From CAZODA01 sp964578485 (GTDB taxonomy: Bacteria > Bacteroidota > Bacteroidia > Bacteroidales > Marinilabiliaceae), in NCBI GenBank assembly GCA_964578485.1, contig CAZODA010000004.1:72199-136198 (forward strand): 64,000 nt of DNA, in the 5' to 3' direction. Within the stretch, counting starts at the first letter, position 1, and each line of letters begins with the position of its first letter. The position numbers and the translations under genes were made by a program. This document shows positions 25,821 through 33,134 of the stretch, piece by piece. The notes under the pieces are model-generated. The model was given only the letters and a program-made list of their open reading frames with translations, was not told where the DNA came from and did not search any database.

Positions 25821-26221
25821 TACCGTTTTTTTAACATATAATAAAAAGACATAAAATAAAACAGAAACATCATAATTAATACTTCTGTTACTCCTTTACC
25901 TGAAAGAAAACCATTCTTAAAAAGTAGGCTTACAAATGGTTCTACAATAACATATACAACTCCGAAAACAAATGAACTTGCAAATGCTTTTAATCTTATT
26001 TTTGATGTTAACTCATCTTCTATTTTATTCTTTGTCAAAGCGAGTAGAAGTAATGAAACTAAAAATCCAGTTTTTGAAATTGTCTTTACGATACCGTTGT
26101 CAACTGGAATAACTTTTGAAATTGTCAAAGCAATGAATAAAACACTAAGTATAATTATTCCAAAAGCAGCCTTTTTAAAATGGACTGGCAGTAAGCGCAA
26201 GTCTTGATGATTGTTATGCAT
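25820..26221 (-). CDS. Small four-helix membrane protein paired with the XRE regulator
   Basis: The 133-residue product has four hydrophobic segments (about 14-33, 42-62, 72-95 and 105-128) and a short cytoplasmic tail ending LKKR. Its fusion-like arrangement with a YgzD-type regulator resembles pairs seen in many Firmicutes and Bacteroidota genomes whose role is unknown. The ATG at 26219-26221 lies inside one arm of an inverted repeat, so translation or transcription is probably regulated there. Confidence 0.7.
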   Translation of the reverse strand: MHNNHQDLRLLPVHFKKAAFGIIILSVLFIALTISKVIPVDNGIVKTISKTGFLVSLLLLALTKNKIEDELTSKIRLKAFASSFVFGVVYVIVEPFVSLLFKNGFLSGKGVTEVLIMMFLFYFMSFYYMLKKR

Positions 26222-26279
26222 ATTTGTCAGCTTTAAATGTAAAGTATTTAATTCTAATTGACAAATATGCTTTACATTT
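26218..26279 (-). promoter_or_regulatory. Interleaved inverted repeats over the promoter and start codon
   Basis: A perfect 12-bp inverted repeat (GCATATTTGTCA at 26218-26229, TGACAAATATGC at 26259-26270) is interleaved with a perfect 10-bp one (AAATGTAAAG at 26235-26244, CTTTACATTT at 26270-26279). The order is B-A-B'-A'. On the minus strand one arm contains a near -7 box (CATATTTG) with a TTG about 20 nt upstream, and the other arm contains the start codon. Most likely a double operator; in RNA the same order would allow an H-type pseudoknot. Confidence 0.75.
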
Positions 26280-26522
26280 TGTTTAAATCCAAATCTTTTT
26301 ATTGAATCTATTATTTGAAAATATGTAGCTGTCGTTTCTTAGCTTGGGCATAACACACAAATATACGCAATAATAAAAAAAAATGACAAGATGTTTTATA
26401 ATGGTTAAAATCAATATTATTCCTTTGTGATAGAGATGGTTGAATTTAGATAGTTTGTTGCCAATAACCGGCATTATCGAGAACTGTTTAGCCGATTTCG
26501 TTCAACAGCGGTTTCATTTCTT
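26280..26522. other. Non-coding spacer with a cassette end at 26346-26354
   Basis: No credible gene is present. GGGCATAAC at 26346-26354 is the exact reverse complement of GTTATGCCC at 25606-25614 and marks the 5' end of the regulator cassette. The 170 bp to attC-like site 2 are unexplained and may be a decayed cassette or attC arm. Confidence 0.55.
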
Positions 26523-26649
26523 GCCCGTTGGGCAATATGGCATGAGGCGGAATTCGGACTGTGTTATTGTCAACCGTTAGGTGACTTGATGCGGGGCAGT
26601 TCGCTGCAAAACACAGCGAACCCGCCATTTGCTATATTGCGTGTTACAT
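26523..26649 (-). repeat. attC-like site 2
   Basis: The arms GGGCAATATGGCATGAGGCGG and CCGCCATTTGCTATATTGC pair imperfectly. The stop-proximal heptamer is GTTACAT (26643-26649), 8 bp from the lipoprotein stop. The other end is degenerate (GCCCGTTGGGC). The loop holds TGATGCGGG and a hairpin GTTCGCTG...CAGCGAAC. Confidence 0.65.
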
Positions 26650-26656
26650 GCCGTTT

Positions 26657-27163
26657 TTACTTATTATTCGGCTCTATTTGTATTATTGGAAATATTTCTT
26701 CTTTAGCATTTGGATTTTCCACGTATATTAGTCTATCATTAAAAAAAGCAGAATCAAGTCGGCAAAAATTTGGTCCAACATTAAACCAACCGGTAATCTT
26801 ATCCATCGGCCTATTACCAAATTGAATATATGTATCAATACTGCTTATTTTTTTTTCATCACTAAATCCTGGATTAGCTAAATACAATTTTAGGGCACCA
26901 TTATAATAAGCTATTTGTTTTCGACGATCCAAACCTATACTTAAGTACTCAACCTTTTTACCATCTTCAATGATGTAAGTCTTTATTTCTTCCAAACAAT
27001 AATGCCCATCTATTGTGTCATCCAACAAATTACTCCCCTCATTATCTTGTACTTTAATAATTAAAATACTACTTAGGTAGGCTCCATATTGATCATTATC
27101 ATTATCCTTTTTGTCACAAGCTACAAAAGTTAAAATGAAAATAGTTAAAATTAAGTACTTCAT
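26657..27163 (-). CDS. Hypothetical lipoprotein
   Basis: Choosing the ATG at 27161-27163 instead of the upstream one at 27187 gives a proper lipoprotein signal: MKYLILTIFILTFVACDKK, with the lipobox cysteine at residue 16. The mature part starts with an Asp/Asn-rich linker (DKKDNDNDQYG), common in outer-membrane lipoproteins of Bacteroidota, followed by about 150 residues that I do not recognise. It stands 20 bp downstream of another lipoprotein gene and 8 bp before attC-like site 2, so the two form one cassette. Confidence 0.65.
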   Translation of the reverse strand: MKYLILTIFILTFVACDKKDNDNDQYGAYLSSILIIKVQDNEGSNLLDDTIDGHYCLEEIKTYIIEDGKKVEYLSIGLDRRKQIAYYNGALKLYLANPGFSDEKKISSIDTYIQFGNRPMDKITGWFNVGPNFCRLDSAFFNDRLIYVENPNAKEEIFPIIQIEPNNK

Positions 27164-27183
27164 GTTACAGGTTTTTTGTTTTG

Positions 27184-27603
27184 TCATGGAAGGCTTTCAT
27201 TCTGAGTTTTAATATACTTCTCCTTACATGGTTCAACACATGGGTAACTAATTATTATTGAAGATCCTTCTTTTTTGAATCTAGTATTAAAAGGAAGATC
27301 ATTAGCACAATCTGGTGAACTTATAGTAGAATCAACAAGAGAATAAGTTCCTGCACTTGGAATATTTGCCCGGCCTGTTGCAGCACATATTGATCCATTT
27401 GATGTAATTGTCCCATCCGAGTGAAATTCTATTGTTTTATCGCTAGTTATATTGTAAAAAGTGCCACTTCCGTCACCAGGATCAAGTAATACTTCTATTA
27501 ATCTCCATTTGCCTATTAAATCCAAATCTATTGTCTTATCATCTTTGTCAGTACAAGATAATAATAGTCCGACAAATAAGATTAAAAACATCTTTTTCAT
27601 CAT
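27184..27603 (-). CDS. Lipocalin-like lipoprotein
   Basis: The 139-residue protein has a lipoprotein signal (MMKKMFLILFVGLLLSCTDKDD). The mature part runs IDLIGKWRLIEVLLDPGDGSGTFYNI...KTIEFHSDGTITSNGS...YSLVDS, the pattern of small lipocalin-like/META-type lipoproteins of Bacteroidota. It probably sits in the outer membrane facing the periplasm. The role is unknown. It is the first gene of a two-gene lipoprotein cassette. Confidence 0.7.
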   Translation of the reverse strand: MMKKMFLILFVGLLLSCTDKDDKTIDLDLIGKWRLIEVLLDPGDGSGTFYNITSDKTIEFHSDGTITSNGSICAATGRANIPSAGTYSLVDSTISSPDCANDLPFNTRFKKEGSSIIISYPCVEPCKEKYIKTQNESLP

Positions 27604-27724
27604 CTTAATTTTTTACCTAACAATATATAGATGAAAAAATCACCTGTAAGGTTGCGTAAATTATATTTTGATTTCGCTCAAATTATTTTGTAATAATTTT
27701 TTCTTAATTGATAGTAAAATGTCT

Positions 27725-27835
27725 GAATATGGAAGTTTATAGGGCATTTCCCTATCAAGATACATTGAACTTGATGCGAGGTAGAACGCCTGAATACACT
27801 ACAAGCCCCGCTATGACTTATACACGCTGTTAGGC
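27725..27835 (-). repeat. attC-like site 3 (diverged)
   Basis: GTTAGGC at 27829-27835 follows the toxin stop by 7 bp. The arms are weak (GTTTATAGGGCATTTC against CTATGACTTATACAC), and the outer heptamer is lost or lies further left (ACCTAAC near 27617). TGATGCGAG in the loop is shared with sites 1, 2, 4 and 12. Confidence 0.5.
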
Positions 27836-27842
27836 TTTCGTG

Positions 27843-28190
27843 TTATTCTAAATCGAGTATTAGCTTAATGTTCTCATTCACCTTTTCCGCAATATGCATT
27901 GGTAAATCACCAACCTTTTTCATTAATCTACTATTGTCAATCGCCCTAAGCTGGTCTATCATGATGTCGCAATTTTCATGCACATTTGCAGTGCCCTTTT
28001 TCAAATGTACTCGCAATAACTCAGATTCCTTGTTCACATTTGTCGTAATTGGGCAAATAATGGTTGATGGGTGAGGTATCTTATTCAATAGGTTTGTCTG
28101 AACAACTAGAACAGGTCTCGTTTTTCCCGGCTCGGTGCCGATTTGAGGATTCAAATCAGCAATCCATATTTCAAATTGCTTAGTCTGCAT
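27843..28190 (-). CDS. MazF/PemK-like endoribonuclease toxin
   Basis: The 115-residue protein starts QFEIWIADLNPQIGTEPGKTRPVLVVQ, the signature of the MazF/PemK fold with its conserved Gly, Lys and Arg. IICPITTN and DQLRAIDNSRL follow at the usual positions. MazF toxins cut mRNA at short motifs when freed from their antitoxin. The gene overlaps the upstream antitoxin by 11 bp, the usual translational coupling of type II modules. It ends 7 bp before attC-like site 3, so the pair forms a cassette. Confidence 0.9.
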   Translation of the reverse strand: MQTKQFEIWIADLNPQIGTEPGKTRPVLVVQTNLLNKIPHPSTIICPITTNVNKESELLRVHLKKGTANVHENCDIMIDQLRAIDNSRLMKKVGDLPMHIAEKVNENIKLILDLE

Positions 28191-28410
28191 AGCCTAGTTG
28201 CTCAAATTCTTTAAGTACGGAAAGTGAATCTGATTTCACAAGTTCAGATTCTTTCCTGAGTTTTCTCTCGAGTATCATTCTCTTCTGAAGCTTGTTGTAA
28301 TACTCGATTGCTTCGTTGATATAGCGATTTCTAGGCTTTTTAATCAAGGCTAGAATCTTTTCAGTCTCTTCGAAGATGGGTTCATCTATTTTCAGTGATA
28401 TATTTTTCAT
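28180..28410 (-). CDS. Ribbon-helix-helix antitoxin of the MazF-like toxin
   Basis: The 76-residue protein begins MKNISLKIDEPIFEETEKIL, a ribbon-helix-helix DNA-binding start, then RNRYINEAIEYYNKL. The C-terminal part (RKESELVKSDSLSVLKEFEQLGYAD) should wrap the toxin. It lies directly upstream of and overlaps the mazF-like gene. A degenerate copy of its C-terminal region remains at 23641-23740. A GTATAT...ATATAC inverted repeat at 28437-28457 is a possible autoregulatory operator. Confidence 0.85.
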   Translation of the reverse strand: MKNISLKIDEPIFEETEKILALIKKPRNRYINEAIEYYNKLQKRMILERKLRKESELVKSDSLSVLKEFEQLGYAD

Positions 28411-28436
28411 ACTGATTGCAGTTTACAACCATAAAG

Positions 28437-28457
28437 GTATATCATTTTGGTATATAC
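28437..28457. promoter_or_regulatory. Inverted repeat upstream of the mazEF-like pair
   Basis: GTATAT and ATATAC flank a 9-bp spacer, about 27 bp upstream of the antitoxin start and next to a near -7 box (TACCTTTA on the minus strand). Probably the module's operator. Confidence 0.5.
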
Positions 28458-28488
28458 TACAAATCTTCCAAAGAAAAAAATGCATGAA

Positions 28489-28623
28489 GCGCAGCGGTTC
28501 AAGGCTTGGCGGTCGGGCGGTTGGTGGGGCAACGTTTTTGTCTGCCGATACAAAAGCTGATGCGGCTGATAATCTTCCGAAATTATACTTTTTAGCCCGA
28601 CTGACGCTAAGCCTTTGTTAGAG
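28489..28623 (-). repeat. attC-like site 4
   Basis: Ends are GCGCAGC (degenerate) and GTTAGAG (28617-28623). Arms GGTTCAAGGCTTGGCGG and CCCGACTGACGCTAAGCC are of the same family as sites 1 and 12. The site begins 12 bp after the pentapeptide-protein stop. Confidence 0.75.
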
Positions 28624-28634
28624 GTCGGTCTGTT

Positions 28635-29561
28635 CTATAAATCATTTTCATTATTCCATAGTTCTAGAAATTTAGAAACTTTCAATAATTCATTTTCTAC
28701 CTCATAATCATCCATTTTTGGGAATAAACCTGTCGTTGGAAATCCACTCTTCACTTCTTCTTGAAATTCTTTTAAAGTTCCTCTGAACAGCCAAGTTTCA
28801 TCTTCATTCCAAGAATATGGCTTCCACCAAACAACATCAGAGTCAATAGCGTATATTACCTTGCTATTATCATTAACTACCTCAGTAAACCTTTCTTCAT
28901 TTTTAAACTCAATTTCACGTACATCGCTGTCCCAAAAATATAATAATGAGATATCATCTACGTCTTCCATTTTACAGCCCTCAAAAGAGCATTCAAAAAA
29001 AACAGTATCTTTCATCCATTCTTTATTCGGTTTCACATGAACAAAATTTGATTTATCTATACAACATTTGTTAAAAATAGTTTCTGATATATTGGTTGTG
29101 TGGAATCCTGTATGCTTAATATCACTCTTATAAAATGATGACTTTCCACAGTTACAATTAAGCATATGAATGTTGTATGCGACAGAATTTCTAAAGCTTA
29201 ATCTAAACAAATTGCAATCGACTAAAGATAAATCTTCTATATTAGACTTTTTGATTTTTAAACTTGTTAAATCGCAAGCATGAAAACCTACTATTTTGCC
29301 AAAACATTCAATAAATTCATTTCGTTTCATTGAACAGTCTTCAAAGCTTACCAAACTCATATCTATTCCTCTCCAAACAACATTATCAATAAGTTCAGAT
29401 TTTACGACAAGCCCTTTTAAGTTAATATTAAGTGCAATAGCTTCTTTAAGAACTGAACGATAATCTGGGAAAAGTTCAGATTTTTCGAGTTCATAAATTA
29501 TTTTATTATCATCAGTGATTAATTGTATCATTTCCATAAGACTGATCTCTAATGTTTCCAT
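28635..29561 (-). CDS. Pentapeptide repeat-containing protein
   Basis: From the ATG at 29559-29561 the product has 308 residues. Residues about 70-215 show a five-residue periodicity with a central Leu, Phe or Ile (SFEDC, SFRNS, SFYKS, IFNKC, NFVHV), which predicts a right-handed quadrilateral beta-helix. The C-terminal 80 residues (YSWNEDETWLFRGTLKEFQEEVKSG) form a separate domain. The function is unknown; some family members mimic DNA and protect gyrase. The frame is open further upstream to 29621, but those codons lie in attC-like site 5 and would be read-through. Confidence 0.75.
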   Translation of the reverse strand: METLEISLMEMIQLITDDNKIIYELEKSELFPDYRSVLKEAIALNINLKGLVVKSELIDNVVWRGIDMSLVSFEDCSMKRNEFIECFGKIVGFHACDLTSLKIKKSNIEDLSLVDCNLFRLSFRNSVAYNIHMLNCNCGKSSFYKSDIKHTGFHTTNISETIFNKCCIDKSNFVHVKPNKEWMKDTVFFECSFEGCKMEDVDDISLLYFWDSDVREIEFKNEERFTEVVNDNSKVIYAIDSDVVWWKPYSWNEDETWLFRGTLKEFQEEVKSGFPTTGLFPKMDDYEVENELLKVSKFLELWNNENDL

Positions 29562-29682
29562 GGCTTGGCTTTCGTGCGGTGGAGTACCCAATAAATACCC
29601 TGCGAGCCAAGGGCCTATCAAATGTAAGCAAACTTATTCGAGGGGCAAGACGCCCAAGCCTGAAGCTAAGCTGCTGTTGTGG
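29560..29682 (-). repeat. attC-like site 5
   Basis: Arms GGCTTGGCTTTCGTGCGGTGG and CGCCCAAGCCTGAAGCTAAGC pair imperfectly, and GTTGTGG (29676-29682) is the stop-proximal heptamer, 17 bp from the higA-like stop. The middle 51 bp (29587-29637) are shared with half-site 7 at 31578-31628 with one mismatch. Confidence 0.6.
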
Positions 29683-29699
29683 TGTCGTTTATTTGTCTG

Positions 29700-29999
29700 C
29701 TATAGGAAAGTCAGCCCGATTTTACGTCCTAAACCCTGTTCAAAAATCCGAAATAAAGTCGATAATTGTATATTTCCTTTACCATTCTCAAGTTTTGAAA
29801 TATAACTTTTCTTGGTTCCTGCTCTCTCCGCTAATTCCTCTTGTGTTATATTGGCTTCTCGTCGAGCTTCCTTTAACATTTCACTAACGATGAACATTTG
29901 AGCGCCTTCTTCATATTTTCTACGACTTACCGTGCCAATTTCTCCGTGTTCTTTGTTAATTAGCTCTTCAAATGTATTTATGTTCGCATATTTGTCCAT
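29700..29999 (-). CDS. HigA-like XRE antitoxin
   Basis: The 99-residue protein has a flexible N-terminus and a Cro/C1 helix-turn-helix at about 48-80 (ITQEELAERAGTKKSYISKLENGKGNIQLSTLFRIFEQG). It follows a RelE-fold toxin gene with a 5-bp gap, the toxin-first order typical of higBA. It probably neutralises the toxin and represses the operon through the palindrome at 30346-30363. Confidence 0.85.
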   Translation of the reverse strand: MDKYANINTFEELINKEHGEIGTVSRRKYEEGAQMFIVSEMLKEARREANITQEELAERAGTKKSYISKLENGKGNIQLSTLFRIFEQGLGRKIGLTFL

Positions 30000-30004
30000 A
30001 ATAT

Positions 30005-30337
30005 CTATTTTTTATTTACGAAATATTCTTTCATTAGCTTTTCTGCCTTTTCGATTTCTTGCGGCGGTGTCTTCTGCGTTTCCTTCTGGAAACCATGAAA
30101 AAGCACAACGAGACAACCCTTGTCAAAACAGCAGAAGATTCGAAAGATATTTGACTGATACTTCACCCGAATTTCATACAGCCCGTTCGTGCCCGTAAGG
30201 TGCTTCAAGAACTTTTCAGGCACATGCTTCACTTGCCTTATGAGTTCAAGAACGTATTGTATTTTCTGCTTTACCCCTTGGTCCTGCTTTCGGTAGAAGT
30301 CAATAAAATGGGTCCTGTAGAAAATTATCTTTCGCAT
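30005..30337 (-). CDS. HigB/RelE-fold toxin
   Basis: The 110-residue protein matches the phage-derived Gp49-like/HigB group: FYRKQDQGVKQKIQYVLELIRQ, KHLTGTNGLYEIRVKYQSNIFRIFCCFDKG, LVVLFHGFQKETQKTPPQEIEKAEKLMKEY. The FxKKTxKTP-like segment is diagnostic. Such toxins usually cut mRNA on the ribosome. It is the first gene of the module. The -7 box ends only 4 bp before the ATG, so the transcript is probably leaderless. Confidence 0.9.
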   Translation of the reverse strand: MRKIIFYRTHFIDFYRKQDQGVKQKIQYVLELIRQVKHVPEKFLKHLTGTNGLYEIRVKYQSNIFRIFCCFDKGCLVVLFHGFQKETQKTPPQEIEKAEKLMKEYFVNKK

Positions 30338-30341
30338 GCCA

Positions 30342-30372
30342 CAAAGTTATCTTAAAAGATAACAATATGCAA
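30342..30372 (-). promoter_or_regulatory. higBA promoter with embedded palindromic operator
   Basis: On the minus strand TTG (30370-30372) and TAACTTTG (30342-30349) are 20 nt apart. Between them lies GTTATCTT-N2-AAGATAAC (30346-30363), overlapping the -7 box: a good autoregulatory operator. Confidence 0.75.
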
Positions 30373-30405
30373 GGAATTTGGGTTTTTTCTTGTTCAATAA
30401 ATGCA

Positions 30406-30535
30406 CTACAACGCCCGGCGGTATGGTTAGTTGCCGATTTCGAAGCACTTTCCAGTCAAGTTACACAAAGGTTGGAGCGGGCTACAACCCTTAAATAACC
30501 TACTATCCCGGCAATTTTTATAACGCGTGTTGTGC
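30406..30535 (-). repeat. attC-like site 6
   Basis: Ends are CTACAAC (30406) and GTTGTGC (30529-30535), the latter 11 bp after the fic stop. Arms contain GGTTAGTTGCCG and CGGCAATTTTTATAACGCG. The left end GCACTACAAC complements GTTGTGGTG of site 5 with one mismatch, as expected for the two ends of the higBA cassette. Confidence 0.65.
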
Positions 30536-30546
30536 TTATGTGCCTT

Positions 30547-31329
30547 TTATTCTTGGTCATCAATCCCTTTAACTGTCATTAATAAAAAATCGAGGCATTT
30601 TGAATAATCCAAATTCTCATATTCAAGTCCAATCTTTCTAATATTTGAATAATAATCCTTGAGTTTCTTATAGTAATTTTTCTCTAACTGCACTGAAGTC
30701 GCCTTCTCTCCAATTTTCTCTATCAGGAACCACTTTTCAATCAATCGTGCGGTGCGTCCGTTGCCATCTTGAAATGGATGAATTTTAACAAAAACCAAAT
30801 GCAATAAAGACGAATAATAGAAAATCTCAAAAGGATTTAAATCAGCACGATGAAGTATCTCAATATCATGAAATAATTTATCAAGTTCTGATTTAACTAT
30901 CTCAGGGCTTGCAGAAACATACTCAATTTTATCATCGCTGTTTATTACAAACATTGGATTGCTCCTAATCAATCCTTGCTGGCTTTTCGGTAAAAGATTT
31001 TTACTCAAAATCGAGTGGGCTTTTTTTACATTCTCAAGTGTCAAATGATTATTATCAATGAAGTCATATGCAGAATATAAATCATCAGCTTTTCTGGTAT
31101 AATCCGGTTTGAATTTTACTTTTAAAAATTTGTGCTTGAAATAACTATCAAAATCGATATCCTCTCCCTCAATCTTTGATGAATAAACGGATGAAACCGA
31201 TTTATAAAACTGAAAATAATCTACAGGTACTCCAGGCTGTTTGCTTTTATCAATTTTATCCAATGGCGATTCTATTACAGCTTTGGTGTAATCATCAAGG
31301 AACTTATCTGTCAGAATCTTAAAATCCAT
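30547..31329 (-). CDS. Fic family protein
   Basis: The 260-residue protein carries the Fic loop HPFQDGNGRTARLIEKW (about 183-199) and an N-terminal SSKIEGE (about 51-57) that matches the inhibitory (S/T)xxxE(G/N) helix. Unlike the other Fic protein at 24423 it has no winged helix. It probably AMPylates a host protein when the inhibitory glutamate is displaced. A perfect TACCTTTG -7 box lies at 31346-31353, 17 bp before the start. It is a one-gene cassette in front of attC-like site 6. Confidence 0.85.
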   Translation of the reverse strand: MDFKILTDKFLDDYTKAVIESPLDKIDKSKQPGVPVDYFQFYKSVSSVYSSKIEGEDIDFDSYFKHKFLKVKFKPDYTRKADDLYSAYDFIDNNHLTLENVKKAHSILSKNLLPKSQQGLIRSNPMFVINSDDKIEYVSASPEIVKSELDKLFHDIEILHRADLNPFEIFYYSSLLHLVFVKIHPFQDGNGRTARLIEKWFLIEKIGEKATSVQLEKNYYKKLKDYYSNIRKIGLEYENLDYSKCLDFLLMTVKGIDDQE

Positions 31330-31345
31330 TATTCATCAATTTGTA

Positions 31346-31353
31346 CAAAGGTA
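31346..31353 (-). promoter_or_regulatory. TAnnTTTG box upstream of the second fic
   Basis: TACCTTTG on the minus strand lies 16 bp before the ATG at 31329. No TTG at the usual distance was seen. Confidence 0.5.
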
Positions 31354-31753
31354 ATCTTTTTAGTTCCTGTTTAAAAGTCTGTTGATATTATGGAAACGCA
31401 AGGCTTTTCCGGCATTACTCACAACTTGTTTATACCCGCGACTTTATTGCGCCTATACGAACATTGGTGGCTGGATAGGTGCAACCGGGTTGCGTACTAT
31501 TTCCCATAATTGTCTAGATAGATGTCTCCTTACAATGCCACCAACGGTTCGGGGCTTGGCGGTCGGGCGGTAGAATGCCCAATAAACACCCTGCGAGCCA
31601 AGGGCCTATCAAATGTAAGCAAACTTATCTAATTTTCATATTTTAGTGCCTTAGTGCGGTAAAGGTGCTAAAATTAAAAATTATATCATTGAAAAACAAT
31701 GCTTTATCTACGCACTAATTTTGATGGGGACAACTGTAATCAGTAACTTCGCA
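31354..31753. other. Gene-free region with attC half-site 7
   Basis: Between the Fic gene and the IS-like remnant I see no real gene. CACCAACGGTTCGGGGCTTG (31539-31558) and the 51-bp segment at 31578-31628 form one arm and the middle of an attC-like site. The segment 31380-31535 is unexplained; a short plus-strand frame crosses it but looks random. Confidence 0.5.
31539..31628 (-). repeat. attC-like half-site 7
   Basis: CACCAAC and GGTTCGGGGCTTGGCGG match the left arm of sites 1, 4 and 12. The loop equals that of site 5, but no right arm with GTTRRRY follows. It appears truncated, with the IS-like remnant at 31754 beyond it. Confidence 0.65.
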
Positions 31754-31820
31754 TGTACAACTTTTGGCAATATGCTATGTACAGAAAATGGCAACATTAG
31801 GTGTACATAAAAAGGGTCCT
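31754..31820. mobile_element. IS21-like terminal repeat remnant
   Basis: TGTACA occurs at 31754, 31778 and 31802, exactly 24 bp apart, and GGCAA at 31766 and 31790, again 24 bp apart. Such regularly spaced terminal repeats are typical of IS21-family ends. No transposase gene remains, so this is an end fragment or a solo end. Confidence 0.5.
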
Positions 31821-31979
31821 TCAATTTGCCTAAAACGCTCAGTATAGGCCGCCTACCCACCATTTTGCCAAACGAGCTGTTCTCTGCTGACTTTTTTGGC
31901 TCGTTAGTTTGTCTTCTTTTATATAAATCTAGATCTTTTAGTCGTTTTTTAATTACGAATTTCTGTAATACTTTCACTT

Positions 31980-33134
31980 TTAAGGTCTTTTAATCACAGA
32001 AATAAACAGTTCTCTATCCGTATCATTGATTAATTCCAAATTGGGTGAATTTTCCAACGCCCTTGGAATACCACTTCCAACACCAACAAAAGGTAAAATA
32101 TACCTTGCATTTGTAAATAGAATAGGATTCCTAGGAATAGAAGTACCAATTTTAATTTTATCAATGGTAAGTGTGTTAGGTAGTTTACCTGGGCTTATAA
32201 TCTCCATTCTATCATCAAAAATAAACACTTTAATACTAGATGAAATAAAATAATTTCTATGTATTAAAGCATTGATAAGTAATTCTTCTATAGTTTCTAT
32301 TGGTATTTCTAACTCTGAAGGCGAATTAAAACTGTCTTTTTTCTGTATCTTTTTTAGATTTCTCGTAATGAAAGAGAGAGTTTTATCGTATAGTTCTTTT
32401 AAGTTCCCTGTAAAAGGATCTTCTTTATCACGGAACTTATTTGAACTTATATCATTCCCGATAATCGAAACGCATTGTACAGTGAATGTAGGTCGAAACT
32501 GTTGGGGGTTTCTACCAAAAAAAAGTATTCCACCAAGACTAATTTTGCCGTCTTTTAGCATCCCTAGATTAGAAAGAAGTGAAGCGGTAGATTGTCCGAG
32601 TTCTTCTATTGATTTCTTTGTTTTTGCTACTATGAACTCTTGAAAAAAAACCTCATCAATATCATTAATTGTTGTGCCGTTCACTATGGTTTCATCAGCA
32701 AAAAGGTTCCCACTACTTTGAAGTAAACGAGCAATTTCTTCTTTAGCTATTACTTTGCGTTTATCAGAGCCGTTTTTGACCCAAATTATTCCATTGTTGT
32801 CCATATGAGGCTTACTCGTACCCTCTGATATGTGGGCTACTATAACATTCTGTTTGTCAACCTTTACGGTTTCAGTATAGATGTAAATCGGTGCTTTAAC
32901 ATTATTTGATGCAGCATTAGCTAACAATTCATTGGTTGCTTGAAGTTCCTCAAAAGAAAGTCCATTGATTTGTCCTGTTTTATCATCAATACCAATAATT
33001 ATTATACCGCCATTTGTATTTGAAAAAGCAACCATTTCTGCTCCAATTGAATTGGCATTATTTACACGGACTTTAAATTGAACCTTGCTTGATTCGCCCA
33101 TTTGGATTAAATCCAATAATTCTAATGCGTCCAT
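31980..33134 (-). CDS. AlbA_2 (Schlafen-like) ATP-binding protein
   Basis: The 384-residue protein has an AlbA_2 domain at about 10-130 (SSKVQFKVRVNNANSIGAEMVAFSNTNGGIIIIGIDD; the usual E-F-K is Q-F-K here). A GHKL-type HATPase_c_4 domain lies in the C-terminal part (ELLINALIHRNYF, IFDDRMEIISPGKLP). Such proteins are often called transcriptional regulators but occur widely in defence islands. It overlaps the TrlF-like ATPase gene by 13 bp and is the last gene of a three-gene operon, so it probably works with that ATPase. Confidence 0.85.
   Translation of the reverse strand: MDALELLDLIQMGESSKVQFKVRVNNANSIGAEMVAFSNTNGGIIIIGIDDKTGQINGLSFEELQATNELLANAASNNVKAPIYIYTETVKVDKQNVIVAHISEGTSKPHMDNNGIIWVKNGSDKRKVIAKEEIARLLQSSGNLFADETIVNGTTINDIDEVFFQEFIVAKTKKSIEELGQSTASLLSNLGMLKDGKISLGGILFFGRNPQQFRPTFTVQCVSIIGNDISSNKFRDKEDPFTGNLKELYDKTLSFITRNLKKIQKKDSFNSPSELEIPIETIEELLINALIHRNYFISSSIKVFIFDDRMEIISPGKLPNTLTIDKIKIGTSIPRNPILFTNARYILPFVGVGSGIPRALENSPNLELINDTDRELFISVIKRP

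Noticed and set aside
26283..26474. 63-residue minus-strand frame
   Set aside because: Runs across the cassette end at 26346 and a poly-A tract; the translation is low-complexity hydrophobic and unlike a conserved protein.
31382..31573. 63-residue plus-strand frame
   Set aside because: It reads through the attC half-site arm (GLAVGR end) on the opposite strand of all other cassette genes, with no domain character.
31708..31977. 89-residue minus-strand frame
   Set aside because: Its C-terminal half is translated from the IS21-like terminal repeats; the N-terminal half (KVLQKFVIKKRLKDL) may be a remnant but cannot be assigned.
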